Part shown: positions 1 through 6,538 of the stretch, piece after piece
How the letters are laid out: each line of letters begins with the position of its first letter
Position numbering within the stretch: position 1 is the stretch's first letter
Source of the DNA: DATMYQ01 sp035560935
Lineage (GTDB): Bacteria > Bacillota > Negativicutes > Sporomusales > Sporomusaceae
Direction of reading: 5' to 3'
DNA length: 10,244 nucleotides
Assembly: GCA_035560935.1 (NCBI GenBank)
Contig: DATMYQ010000203.1
Coordinates: 1-10,244 of the forward strand
Notes under the pieces: generated by a model
What the model saw: the letters and a program-made list of their open reading frames with translations, nothing else
The model's database searches: none
Told to the model about the DNA's origin: nothing
Made by a program: the position numbers and the translations under genes

Positions 1-22
1 GTATTAAAGGAGATGATTTATC

Positions 23-730
23 ATGGCGAACCCTATCATTTCGAAAGTGCAAAATATTCAAAGCTATAGCAGTGACAGCGCGTCTTACGCCGGCGTGGCG
101 ACCAAAAGCATCCTGTTGCTGGGAATTGTCACCGCCACGGCATTGGCAACCTGGGTAATGGGGTATGCCAATCCGGTTACGGCAACGGTGACTGGCATTA
201 TGGGTTTTATTACCGCTATTGCAATCAGTTTTCGTCCTACATGGGCAGGAGCCCTATCACCGCTTTACGCCATATTGGAAGGAATGTTTTTAGCGGCGGT
301 ATCGGCAATGTTTGCCAAAATGTATCAGGGTATTGTGATTAACGCAGTAATGATAACCTTTGGCATTGCCATTAGCTCCGCATTTATTTATTCCAGAGGA
401 TATGTAAAAGTTAATGAAGGATTTATGAGAGCGGTTTATATGGCAACGCTGGGAATTGCTATCACCTATCTCATCGAATTCGTCCTGAGCTTTTTTGGAA
501 TTCGCATCCCGCAGATCCATCAAGGCGGCTTTATCGGTATTGCCTTTAGCTTAGTCGTAGTCGGAATCGCTACTTTGAATCTGTTTATCGATTACGAGAA
601 TATCAGTCAGAGTGTACAGCAAGGATTGCCCAAGGAATATGAATGGTTTTGTGCTTTTGGTCTTTTGGTCACGCTGGTCTGGTTATACGTTGAAATTTTA
701 AGCCTTTTACGCAAATTGCGAGGAAATTAG
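23..730 (+). CDS. Bax inhibitor-1/YccA family integral membrane protein
   Basis: This 235-residue, strongly hydrophobic protein has about seven predicted membrane helices (roughly residues 27-47, 54-70, 78-98, 103-124, 135-159, 168-190 and 207-228). It matches the bacterial Bax-inhibitor-1-like (YccA/BaxI_1) family: a YAILEGMFLAAVSA stretch at residues 82-95, a charged turn IDYENI at 189-194, and the hallmark LPKEYEWFCAFGLLVTLVW at 202-220, which leads into the last helix. The length is normal for the family. The ATG at 23 follows an AAAGGAG ribosome binding site at 6-12, so the gene is complete although its promoter lies outside the window. Relatives of this superfamily (TMBIM) include calcium-leak channels and modulators of the FtsH protease, but the function of this subgroup is not established. 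The next gene is 322 bases away and probably has its own promoter. The family call is secure; the role is open. Confidence 0.93.
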   Translation: MANPIISKVQNIQSYSSDSASYAGVATKSILLLGIVTATALATWVMGYANPVTATVTGIMGFITAIAISFRPTWAGALSPLYAILEGMFLAAVSAMFAKMYQGIVINAVMITFGIAISSAFIYSRGYVKVNEGFMRAVYMATLGIAITYLIEFVLSFFGIRIPQIHQGGFIGIAFSLVVVGIATLNLFIDYENISQSVQQGLPKEYEWFCAFGLLVTLVWLYVEILSLLRKLRGN

Positions 731-879
731 TATGATAATGGCTGCTTGAAACAAGCTTTCGGCGGTGGGGGATTGTTTGCCAATTGTTGAGAAAAATCAT
801 GGATTACAAGGCGAAGAAATATTTATTATTAAAAAGAATACAAACGACGTTGATTATCCTTCTTTTTACAAGCGATCCA

Positions 880-888
880 TGATATAGT
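880..888 (+). promoter_or_regulatory. Extended -10 promoter element upstream of the rubrerythrin-like gene
   Basis: TGATATAGT fits the extended -10 pattern TGnTATAAT with one mismatch. The -35 position 17 bases upstream (TTCTTT, 860-865) is poor, which is common for extended -10 promoters. Transcription would start near 895 and give a leader of about 158 nucleotides before the start codon at 1053. The right arm of a spaced inverted repeat (875-883) overlaps this element. The call rests on motif match only. Confidence 0.45.
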
Positions 889-894
889 TAAGTC

Positions 895-1052
895 AGTTCA
901 ATTTGAAAAAACCAAAGGGATAAACAACCAACGAGTAAGGATTGACTCCGGCGCTTGCTCTTTGAAAATCGAATCCCCGTCTTCTGCGTAACGGCAGATG
1001 ACGGGGGTTCTTTTTCATAAAGGAATATTCATATTAAAACAGGAGGGTTGAA
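895..1052 (+). promoter_or_regulatory. Candidate structured leader or terminated small RNA
   Basis: From the predicted start near 895, the transcript could fold a stem in which GAGTAAG (933-939) pairs with CTTGCTC (954-960) with one G-U pair. Flanking CAAA (913-916) and TTTG (961-964) could close it. An intrinsic terminator (972-1015) follows, then the rubrerythrin ribosome binding site (1041-1047). Two short alternative pairings could compete with the terminator's 5' arm: GGGAT 917-921 with 973-977, and GGATT 939-943 with 972-976. This layout is expected either of an attenuated 5' leader or of an independent RNA of roughly 120 nucleotides. It matches no riboswitch family that I recognise. 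Confidence 0.35.
972..1015 (+). terminator. Strong intrinsic terminator upstream of the rubrerythrin-like gene
   Basis: Ten base pairs (972-981 with 1000-1009, one G-U), a single T-T mismatch, then five further pairs (983-987 with 994-998) enclose a six-base loop. The tail TTCTTTTT lies at 1008-1015. This is a textbook Rho-independent terminator on the plus strand. It ends only 38 bases before the start codon at 1053 and about 240 bases after the previous gene, so it most likely serves a transcript that begins within the gap. Confidence 0.88.
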
Positions 1053-1559
1053 ATGAACATTTATGATTTTGCCCTGAAAATGGAATCGGATGGCGAGCAA
1101 TACTATCGGCAGCAGGCGGCGCAAACAAAATATGAGAAATTGAAGGTTGTTCTGGAAGGTCTCGCGGATGATGAGCAACGTCACTATAAGATTGTTCAGC
1201 AGCTCCAGAATCAAAATTTAGATTATATTGAGCCCAATCCTGCTTTGAACAAAATGCGGAATGTTTTTGAACTGGGTGATAGTCTGAAAAAAATCTCCCA
1301 GGAGCCGGATTCGCTGATCACGCTGAAAGAGGAACAATGGGATGTCTATCAGGCGGCACTGCGCAAAGAAGAAGAAAGTGTGAAACTCTACAAAAAATTG
1401 AAGGAGAGTACCGATTCGCAAGCCGCAAAAGATATCATTGAAAAGCTTATACAGGAAGAAGAGAGTCATGCGGAAGTACTGGACAAGATCATCGAAATGC
1501 TGAACAACGTCAATGAATGGGTGGAGTCGGCGGAATTCAATCATCAAAAGCCTTATTGA
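1053..1559 (+). CDS. Rubrerythrin-family ferritin-like di-iron protein
   Basis: This 168-residue protein looks like a four-helix ferritin-like domain of the rubrerythrin family (COG1633 type). Two ExxH metal-binding motifs are visible, E41-x-x-H44 (DDEQRH) and E136-x-x-H139 (QEEESH). Acidic helix partners lie near E11/E15 (ESDGEQYY) and E106-E108 (KEEESVKLY), as expected for a carboxylate-bridged di-iron site. The CxxC pairs of a rubredoxin domain are absent, so this is an erythrin-only form that would need an external electron donor. Family members reduce hydrogen peroxide or handle iron in anaerobes; the exact substrate here is inferred. The ATG at 1053 follows AGGAGGG at 1041-1047. An intrinsic terminator sits just upstream, suggesting attenuated or read-through expression. 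A weak hairpin follows the gene before korA. Confidence 0.88.
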   Translation: MNIYDFALKMESDGEQYYRQQAAQTKYEKLKVVLEGLADDEQRHYKIVQQLQNQNLDYIEPNPALNKMRNVFELGDSLKKISQEPDSLITLKEEQWDVYQAALRKEEESVKLYKKLKESTDSQAAKDIIEKLIQEEESHAEVLDKIIEMLNNVNEWVESAEFNHQKPY

Positions 1560-1599
1560 TGAAAGACTGTCTGAAAAAACGGTGGAGATGGCTGCCCTG

Positions 1600-1627
1600 A
1601 TTGCCGTAATAGAGCGGCAATCTTCTT
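1600..1627 (+). terminator. Weak terminator-like hairpin between the rubrerythrin-like gene and korA
   Basis: ATTGCCG (1600-1606) pairs perfectly with CGGCAAT (1615-1621) around an eight-base loop. The tail CTTCTT is only partly T-rich. It could end or reduce transcription from the rubrerythrin-like gene. It stands just before the korA ribosome binding site (1631-1639), so it could also affect korA expression. Confidence 0.4.
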
Positions 1628-1648
1628 ACGGGGGAGGAGTAAATCAGC

Positions 1649-3328
1649 ATGATATATAACCTGTTAATCGGCGGGGCCGCCGGACTTGGTATGGAAACAC
1701 TGGCGCTTATTCTGGAAAAGATTCTGAAGCGCAAAGGGTTTGAAATCTTTGTGGTGCATGATTACATGTCGAGGGTCAGAGGCGGACATAATTTTTTTCA
1801 GATCCGTTTTGCCAATGAGAAAATCGATTCTCACGGGGATGAACTTGCCGGAATACTTGCGTTGGACAGGGTCACAATCCAGACGCATGTGAGCCGGTTA
1901 AAACCGGATGGCTTTATTTTCGCCGATGAAGAAGTTGAGTTTCAGGACGATAGAATGTACCGGCTGGCGTTAAAATCAACCGCAAAAACCATCGGCAATC
2001 CCAAAATTTTCGGCAGTGTTGCGCTGGGGGCTGTACTGCGTCTTTTTAATCTTGATTTTTCAAGCACGGAAGACGTGATTAATGAAAAATTTGCAGGAGA
2101 GACGGCCCGCCAGAATATGAGTGCCTTGGAGGCTGGTTACAGACTGGTGACAGGAAAATATGAGATTGCCGCCAACAAAAAAGACGGCCAAATTCTGATC
2201 AATACCACCGAGGCTATTGCATTGGGAGCTTTGGCGTCCGGGTTAAAGTTCTATTCCGCGTATCCGATGGCTCCTTCCACCGGGATCATGAATTTTCTGG
2301 CGTCTAAAATGAATGAAGCGGAAATAATCGTCGAACAGGCGGAGGATGAAATTGCCGCTATCAATATGGCAATAGGCGCCTCCTATGCCGGAGTTCGGGC
2401 CATGACCGGCACTTCCGGCGGCGGGTTGGCGTTAATGGTGGAGGCCGTCGGTCTGGCAGCCATGGCGGAAATACCGCTGGTTATCGTCAATGTGCAGAGA
2501 CCGGGGCCGGCTACCGGCCTGCCCACAAGAACGGAACAAGGCGACCTGAAATTCGCGATTTTTTCCTCACCGGCGGAAATACCCAAAATGGTCATCGCTT
2601 TGCGGGACCCGGAAGATGCCTTTTATCAGACAAACCGGGCTTTCCGGCTGGCCGATAAATATCAGATCCCGGTTGTGTTGCTGAGTGACCAGTTTTTGGC
2701 TGACAGTACCCGGACCGTGAATGATTTTGATTTCAGCCGGATTAATAATGATCGCTATTTAAGCTGCGAAACTTACTCGGAAGCGGAATATCGGCGTTAT
2801 GAAATCACCGCTACCGGGATTTCCCCCCGGATCATTCCCGGCCAGTTTCCGGGAACCCGCGTCTTGATTGACAGCGATGAGCATGATGAATACGGACGCA
2901 TTACTGAGTCGGCTACGGTAAGAAATGCAATGCAGGAAAAACGGCTGCGGAAGATGAGCTATCTGCGAGAAGACATCCAGGAACCGATTTATGCGGGCGA
3001 GGATCAGGCCGATACTTTGCTGCTGGCCTGGGGATCCCTGTCCAGTCCGGTTAAAGAGGCGCTAAGGCTGCTAAATGCCTCGGGAGGGAATAAATACGGC
3101 GCGTTGTTATTTGGTGATGTTTGGCCGTTGCCGGATCAACTGCTCAAAGAAAAGAGCCAAAGCGCCAGGCGCATAATTAATGTGGAGCAAAACGCCACCG
3201 GCCTGTTTGCGTCATTGGTCCAAGAGTGTACGGGAATCAAATGTGCCGGCAGTATTTTAAAATACGATGGCAGACCGCTTTCGGCGCAGGAAATATTCGC
3301 CGGAGTCAATGGAGGCGAATCGGCATGA
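1649..3328 (+). CDS. korA: 2-oxoacid:ferredoxin oxidoreductase, fused gamma-alpha subunit
   Basis: This 559-residue subunit belongs to a thiamine-diphosphate enzyme that oxidatively decarboxylates a 2-oxoacid, using CoA and ferredoxin, or runs in reverse to fix CO2. Residues 1-165 form the gamma-type domain, with a glycine-rich start (GGAAGLGMET, 8-17) and SRVRGGHNFFQIRF at 41-54. Residues 186-350 form the alpha pyrimidine-binding domain, with YPMAPST (205-211), acidic VEQAEDE (228-234), TSGGG (255-259) and GLPTRTEQGDL (290-300). A C-terminal domain spans about 455-555 and includes VEQNATGLF. The length is typical of two-subunit KorAB enzymes. The ATG at 1649 follows GGGGAGGAG at 1631-1639. 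The gene overlaps korB by four bases (ATGA), so the two are translationally coupled. No ferredoxin-like delta subunit is present. The substrate (2-oxoglutarate, pyruvate or another 2-oxoacid) cannot be fixed from sequence, so the symbol is provisional. Confidence 0.93.
   Translation: MIYNLLIGGAAGLGMETLALILEKILKRKGFEIFVVHDYMSRVRGGHNFFQIRFANEKIDSHGDELAGILALDRVTIQTHVSRLKPDGFIFADEEVEFQDDRMYRLALKSTAKTIGNPKIFGSVALGAVLRLFNLDFSSTEDVINEKFAGETARQNMSALEAGYRLVTGKYEIAANKKDGQILINTTEAIALGALASGLKFYSAYPMAPSTGIMNFLASKMNEAEIIVEQAEDEIAAINMAIGASYAGVRAMTGTSGGGLALMVEAVGLAAMAEIPLVIVNVQRPGPATGLPTRTEQGDLKFAIFSSPAEIPKMVIALRDPEDAFYQTNRAFRLADKYQIPVVLLSDQFLADSTRTVNDFDFSRINNDRYLSCETYSEAEYRRYEITATGISPRIIPGQFPGTRVLIDSDEHDEYGRITESATVRNAMQEKRLRKMSYLREDIQEPIYAGEDQADTLLLAWGSLSSPVKEALRLLNASGGNKYGALLFGDVWPLPDQLLKEKSQSARRIINVEQNATGLFASLVQECTGIKCAGSILKYDGRPLSAQEIFAGVNGGESA
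3311..3317 (+). promoter_or_regulatory. Ribosome binding site that fixes the korB start
   Basis: GGAGGCG lies seven bases before the ATG at 3325. It selects this ATG, which overlaps the korA stop as ATGA, over an in-frame upstream extension to 3226 that would sit inside korA and add 33 residues unlike the family. The conserved family sequence begins only after 3325. Confidence 0.85.
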
Positions 3329-4176
3329 ACGAAGGAAATTTCCCGAACGTGGAGACGGCATGGTGCCCGGGATGCGGCAATCATGGCATTTTAACGGCTT
3401 TGAAGGGAGCATTGACCACCCTTGATAAGAAACCTCATGAAGTGCTTGTGGTGAGCGGGATTGGGCAGGCGGCAAAATTACCGCAGTATATATCGACGAA
3501 TGGATTTTGCGGACTGCATGGCCGGGCGCTGCCTCCCGCCGCCGCTGCCAAAATTGCCAACAAACATTTGACGGTGATTGTTCACAGCGGTGACGGAGAT
3601 TCGTACGGTGAAGGCGGCAATCACTTCCTTCATAATATCCGACGCAATGTGGACATCACTCAGTTTGTCCATAACAATCAAATTTACGGACTGACCAAAG
3701 GCCAGGCGTCACCCACCTCGGATACCGGCTACGTTACGGATGTGCAACCGGCTGGGTCCAATAATATTCCGCTGAATCCCGTGCTCCTGGCGATCGCGCT
3801 GGGCTGTGGCTTTGTGGCCAGAGCTTTCAGCGGCGATCAGGAACACCTGAAAGCGATGATGATCGCCGGGATCCGGCATAAAGGATATGCGCTGGTTGAT
3901 ATTTTGCAGCCCTGCGTCACCTTTAACAAGCGGAATACCTACCAATGGTACCAGGAGCGGGTTTATAAACTAGGAGATGATTACAACCCGGACAATAAAT
4001 TAAACGCCATGGAAAAGGCGATGGAATGGGGCGATAAAATTCCCCTCGGGATTTTATACAGGGAAGAAAAACCGGATTTTCATGACAAAATAGCTTTTTT
4101 ACAGAACGGAAAACCACTGGTGAACTTAGTCCCGGACCTGAAAAAAATTCAAGGCTTTATGCATGATTTTCAGTAA
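3325..4176 (+). CDS. korB: 2-oxoacid:ferredoxin oxidoreductase, beta subunit (TPP-binding)
   Basis: This 283-residue catalytic beta subunit partners KorA. It opens with the WCPGCGNHGI motif (13-22), then LHGRALPPAAAAKIAN (64-79). Its thiamine-diphosphate/Mg motif is GDGD (89-92) followed by NNQIYG (117-122), and QPC ends at C197. In characterised relatives, four cysteines bind the proximal 4Fe-4S cluster: the CxxC pair, a cysteine in SGIGC, and the late cysteine. Here C14, C17 and C197 are present, but the third position is Gln48 (SGIGQAAKLPQY). A different cysteine, C62, occurs in NGFCGLHGR. This looks like a subclade trait rather than decay, because the rest of the protein is well conserved. 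The start at 3325 gives the usual family length and a four-base overlap with korA. It probably transfers electrons to a free ferredoxin. Confidence 0.93.
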   Translation: MNEGNFPNVETAWCPGCGNHGILTALKGALTTLDKKPHEVLVVSGIGQAAKLPQYISTNGFCGLHGRALPPAAAAKIANKHLTVIVHSGDGDSYGEGGNHFLHNIRRNVDITQFVHNNQIYGLTKGQASPTSDTGYVTDVQPAGSNNIPLNPVLLAIALGCGFVARAFSGDQEHLKAMMIAGIRHKGYALVDILQPCVTFNKRNTYQWYQERVYKLGDDYNPDNKLNAMEKAMEWGDKIPLGILYREEKPDFHDKIAFLQNGKPLVNLVPDLKKIQGFMHDFQ

Positions 4177-4255
4177 AGGAAGAACAGTCTGATATGATAC
4201 TGGCAGGATGAATAGTGATCCCATGGCAATAAAAAAAAGACAGGAGTGATCGATA

Positions 4256-5341
4256 ATGGCCGGTTCCATGCTATTGAGCCCTTATCAGTGGGGTAACATC
4301 GAACTCAAAAACAGAATCGCCATGGCGCCAATGACTCGTTCCCGCGCTATCGGCAACATTCCCAATGAACTCATGGCGAAGTATTATCGTCAGCGGGCAG
4401 CGGCCGGGCTAATCATTACGGAAGGAACTTCTCCTTCACCCAACGGTCTGGGCTATTGCCGCATTCCAGGAATTTTTAGTCAGGAGCAAGTGGAAGGGTG
4501 GAGCAAAATCACCGGAGCCGTTCATTCCCAAAATGCCAAAATATTTGTTCAACTGATGCATACGGGGCGTATAAGCCATCAAGCCAACCTGCCGGCAGGT
4601 GCTGTGGTGCTGGCACCGTCTGCCGTGAAGCCAGCGGGACAAATCTACACCGATTCTCAGGGATTGCAGGATTTCCCCATTCCCCAGGCAATGACCCTGG
4701 AAGAAATTAATGAGGCGAAACAGGAATTCGTTACGGCGGCGCTCAATGCCGTGCAGGCAAAATTTGACGGCATTGAATTGCACTGCGCGAATGGATATCT
4801 CCTGGAACAATTTTTGGCGCCAAACAGCAACATCAGAGAAGACGGTTACGGCGGCGATATTGTAAACCGGTGCCGATTTGTATTAGAGGTAGCGGCAGGG
4901 GCGGTTAAAGCCATCGGCAGGGAGAAGGTTGGTATCCGTCTGTCTCCATACGGCACTGCGAGCGATATGCAGTACTATCCCGAAGTGGATGACACTTATA
5001 AATACCTTGCGGAAAAGCTGAATAGCCTGGGCCTTGCCTATGTCCATCTGGTGGATCACAGCAGTATGGGCACTCCCGAGGTGCCGATCTCAATCAAGAC
5101 GACCATACGCGAAAGATTTAAAGGCACACTGATTCTTAGCGGCGGATATACAGCCGAACGCGCTGAACTTGATTTAAAAAGCGGGTTGGCGGATCTGGTT
5201 GCTTTTGGCAAACCCTTTATCAATAATCCGGATCTTGTTGAACGCTTTGCCAATAGTTGGCCGGTAGTCACAGAACTCGATAAAGATACCTTGTACTCTC
5301 CCGATGAAAAAGGCTATACTGATTATCCCGCCTATGATTAA
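4256..5341 (+). CDS. Old Yellow Enzyme family alkene reductase (NADH:flavin oxidoreductase)
   Basis: This 361-residue FMN-dependent TIM-barrel enzyme should reduce activated C=C bonds (enones, nitroalkenes, related electrophiles) with NAD(P)H. Visible signatures are LKNRIAMAPMTRSRA (17-31) near the flavin and the active-site H176-x-x-N179 with Y181 in ELHCANGYLLEQFL. SNIREDGYGG with NRCRFVLEV (191-212) follows, then SGGYTAE (295-301) and the phosphate-binding FGKPFINNPDL (317-327). The length and lack of a C-terminal Fe-S/FAD extension place it with single-domain NemA-like ene-reductases rather than large 2,4-dienoyl-CoA reductases. The ATG at 4256 follows AGGAGTG at 4242-4248. An in-frame ATG at 4268 is a less likely start. 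It lies 79 bases after korB with no clear terminator, so co-transcription with korAB is possible. The physiological substrate is unknown. Confidence 0.92.
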   Translation: MAGSMLLSPYQWGNIELKNRIAMAPMTRSRAIGNIPNELMAKYYRQRAAAGLIITEGTSPSPNGLGYCRIPGIFSQEQVEGWSKITGAVHSQNAKIFVQLMHTGRISHQANLPAGAVVLAPSAVKPAGQIYTDSQGLQDFPIPQAMTLEEINEAKQEFVTAALNAVQAKFDGIELHCANGYLLEQFLAPNSNIREDGYGGDIVNRCRFVLEVAAGAVKAIGREKVGIRLSPYGTASDMQYYPEVDDTYKYLAEKLNSLGLAYVHLVDHSSMGTPEVPISIKTTIRERFKGTLILSGGYTAERAELDLKSGLADLVAFGKPFINNPDLVERFANSWPVVTELDKDTLYSPDEKGYTDYPAYD

Positions 5342-5423
5342 CGATGAGATGAAAAAATTTTCGACCCTCGATCAGTTGATTCAAAATAGGCAGGTGTAGG
5401 ACGCGGCCAGCTTGGAATTAACA

Positions 5424-5496
5424 AACCACTGATTAATGAAAACGTATGCCAAGATGGGAGCTTTCGTCTCGCAATGCATTCATTTAATCAGTGGTT
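5424..5496. terminator. Long inverted repeat, probable bidirectional terminator between convergent genes
   Basis: The 17-base arm at 5424-5440 is complementary to 5479-5496 with a single bulged T. The loop between them is 38 bases. The plus strand continues with CTTTGGTTTT and the minus strand with TTTGTT, so both directions have modest T-rich tails. It sits between the converging ene-reductase and PAS-protein genes. The right arm covers the last codons and the stop of the PAS gene. The large loop is unusual for an intrinsic terminator. Confidence 0.6.
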
Positions 5497-6470
5497 CTTT
5501 GGTTTTGGGAAGTTTCACTTTCGTCTCTTCTATTACGAAAACTGACAAAGCCTAATTTGAAATCAGCATAATGAATTGGAGAAACCAACTGTTCGGCAAA
5601 AAACAAGCCGTCATTTTTATGTTTATACTGACCCAGGCTGGGGAAAATTTGCCCCTGCCTATTTAATTGCTCAACAATGCTCGCGGATTGTTCATCGGAT
5701 AAGAACGGAGCATCGTATATTGTCATGAGTAACAGTTCTTCTTCACTATACCCAAACATTTGGACGCTCGAATCGTTGATTTCAATAATCCGGCCATCAC
5801 TGGAATCATAGACAATAATCGCTTCTGAGGCCTGTTTCAATATAGCCAGGGATCGAATGCCCGTTTCCAACAGACCATTTTCAATCAATTTTCGATTATG
5901 GATATCACTCACCGTGATGCGGATCACAACCCCGTCATCGGAATCGTGCGCTAAATTTGCTTCCAGCCGTACCCAGAGCGCGGTACTCTCTTTGTTTATT
6001 AAACGCAGTTCACAAGCTTGCGGCATTCTGGCCTCAAATAGCTTTTTGCGCCAGAGGTAGTAGATGTCCTGATCATTAAAATGGATAAAGCGTGTCAGCC
6101 GTTCCTTGCGCAGTTTCCCGGCCTCCAATCCCACTAATTTTGCGAAGGTAAGATTTCCTTCCAATATCACACCTTTTTCACTCAGGGATAAATAACCGAC
6201 GGGCGCAAGATTGTATAAATCGAAATAGCGAGCTTGGGATATTTCGATTTCTTCCTGTATTCTGCGTAATTCTTCATTTTGGATCTCCAGCTCAATTTGA
6301 TGTATGCGAAGTTCGCGAACCAATTCCCACATTACGTCAGGAGATTTTATCTCTGTCTCGTGAAATGCCGGCGTTTTTCTGATTCGCTCCCAATCGATTT
6401 TTTCCGCCTGTTGGCGAAGGTCGTCCAAATACTGGGAAGTTGAACTTTGACGTTCTTTTTTTGTTGCCAT
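5484..6470 (-). CDS. PAS-domain protein without recognisable output domain
   Basis: This 328-residue soluble protein has a charged N-terminal region and a helical, probably coiled-coil, segment at about 50-80 (HQIELEIQNEELRRIQEE). A first PAS domain spans about 81-195 (ARYFDLYNLAPVGYLSLSE, then VVIRITVSDIHNRK). A second spans about 205-312 (ASEAIIVYDSSDGRIIEIN, FGYSEEEL). Similar N-terminal segments precede PAS domains in many histidine kinases and diguanylate cyclases. Here the chain stops after the second PAS with a polar tail, and no kinase, GGDEF, EAL or HTH domain follows. The start ATG (complement 6468-6470) is preceded by AAGGTGG at 6478-6484. It lies 68 bases downstream of the CheB-CheR-PAS gene on the same strand, probably in one operon, which suggests a joint signalling role. 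The ligand or cofactor is not evident. Confidence 0.85.
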   Translation of the reverse strand: MATKKERQSSTSQYLDDLRQQAEKIDWERIRKTPAFHETEIKSPDVMWELVRELRIHQIELEIQNEELRRIQEEIEISQARYFDLYNLAPVGYLSLSEKGVILEGNLTFAKLVGLEAGKLRKERLTRFIHFNDQDIYYLWRKKLFEARMPQACELRLINKESTALWVRLEANLAHDSDDGVVIRITVSDIHNRKLIENGLLETGIRSLAILKQASEAIIVYDSSDGRIIEINDSSVQMFGYSEEELLLMTIYDAPFLSDEQSASIVEQLNRQGQIFPSLGQYKHKNDGLFFAEQLVSPIHYADFKLGFVSFRNRRDESETSQNQRTTD

Positions 6471-6493
6471 ACTTATCCACCTTCCGAGAGTTG

Positions 6494-6510
6494 CGGCGGT
6501 ATTGCCGCCG
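6494..6510 (-). repeat. GC-rich hairpin between the CheBR-PAS and PAS genes
   Basis: CGGCGG (6494-6499) pairs perfectly with CCGCCG (6505-6510) around a five-base loop. On the minus strand no T-tract follows, so this is not an intrinsic terminator. In an operon transcript it could be an RNA-processing or stability element that sets the ratio of the two proteins. That role is inferred. Confidence 0.45.
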
Positions 6511-6538
6511 ACAAATCCTCATCCGCCAGTATGATTCA

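Larger units (their letters stand above)
731..1052 (+). other. Intergenic region with promoter, candidate leader and terminator
   Basis: This 322-base AT-rich gap lies between the membrane-protein gene and the rubrerythrin-like gene. It holds a small GCTTG/CAAGC hairpin at 744-756 with no real T-tract, a spaced 9-base inverted repeat (796-804 with 875-883), an extended -10 element (880-888), a short TTCAA-T-TTGAA palindrome (897-907), a possible stem-loop (933-960) and a strong intrinsic terminator (972-1015). No convincing protein gene was found. The short open frames at 799-882 and 998-1051 lack ribosome binding sites. I do not recognise a known riboswitch class here. Confidence 0.7.

Noticed and set aside
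744..756. GCTTG-AAA-CAAGC hairpin after the membrane-protein gene as its terminator
   Set aside because: The stem has five pairs and only TTTC follows, so it is too weak to call.
768..774. GGGGATT complementary to the terminator 5' arm (972-978), as a possible antiterminator
   Set aside because: It lies upstream of the predicted transcript start near 895, so it would not be in the same RNA unless transcription reads through from the membrane-protein gene.
799..882. Small open frame of 27 codons with a basic start and hydrophobic end
   Set aside because: No ribosome binding site precedes it, its end overlaps a better promoter call, and chance ORFs of this size are frequent.
998..1051. Seventeen-codon leader-peptide candidate ending just before the rubrerythrin start
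   Set aside because: Its start codon lies in the 3' arm of the terminator stem and has no ribosome binding site; no run of regulatory codons is visible.
3226..3324. Upstream extension of the KorB reading frame
   Set aside because: It lies inside korA in another frame and does not resemble the family; the ATG at 3325 has a good ribosome binding site and gives the normal beta-subunit length.
4436..4810. Minus-strand open frame of 124 codons inside the ene-reductase gene
   Set aside because: It is a shadow of a well-conserved gene, with no ribosome binding site and no recognisable motifs.
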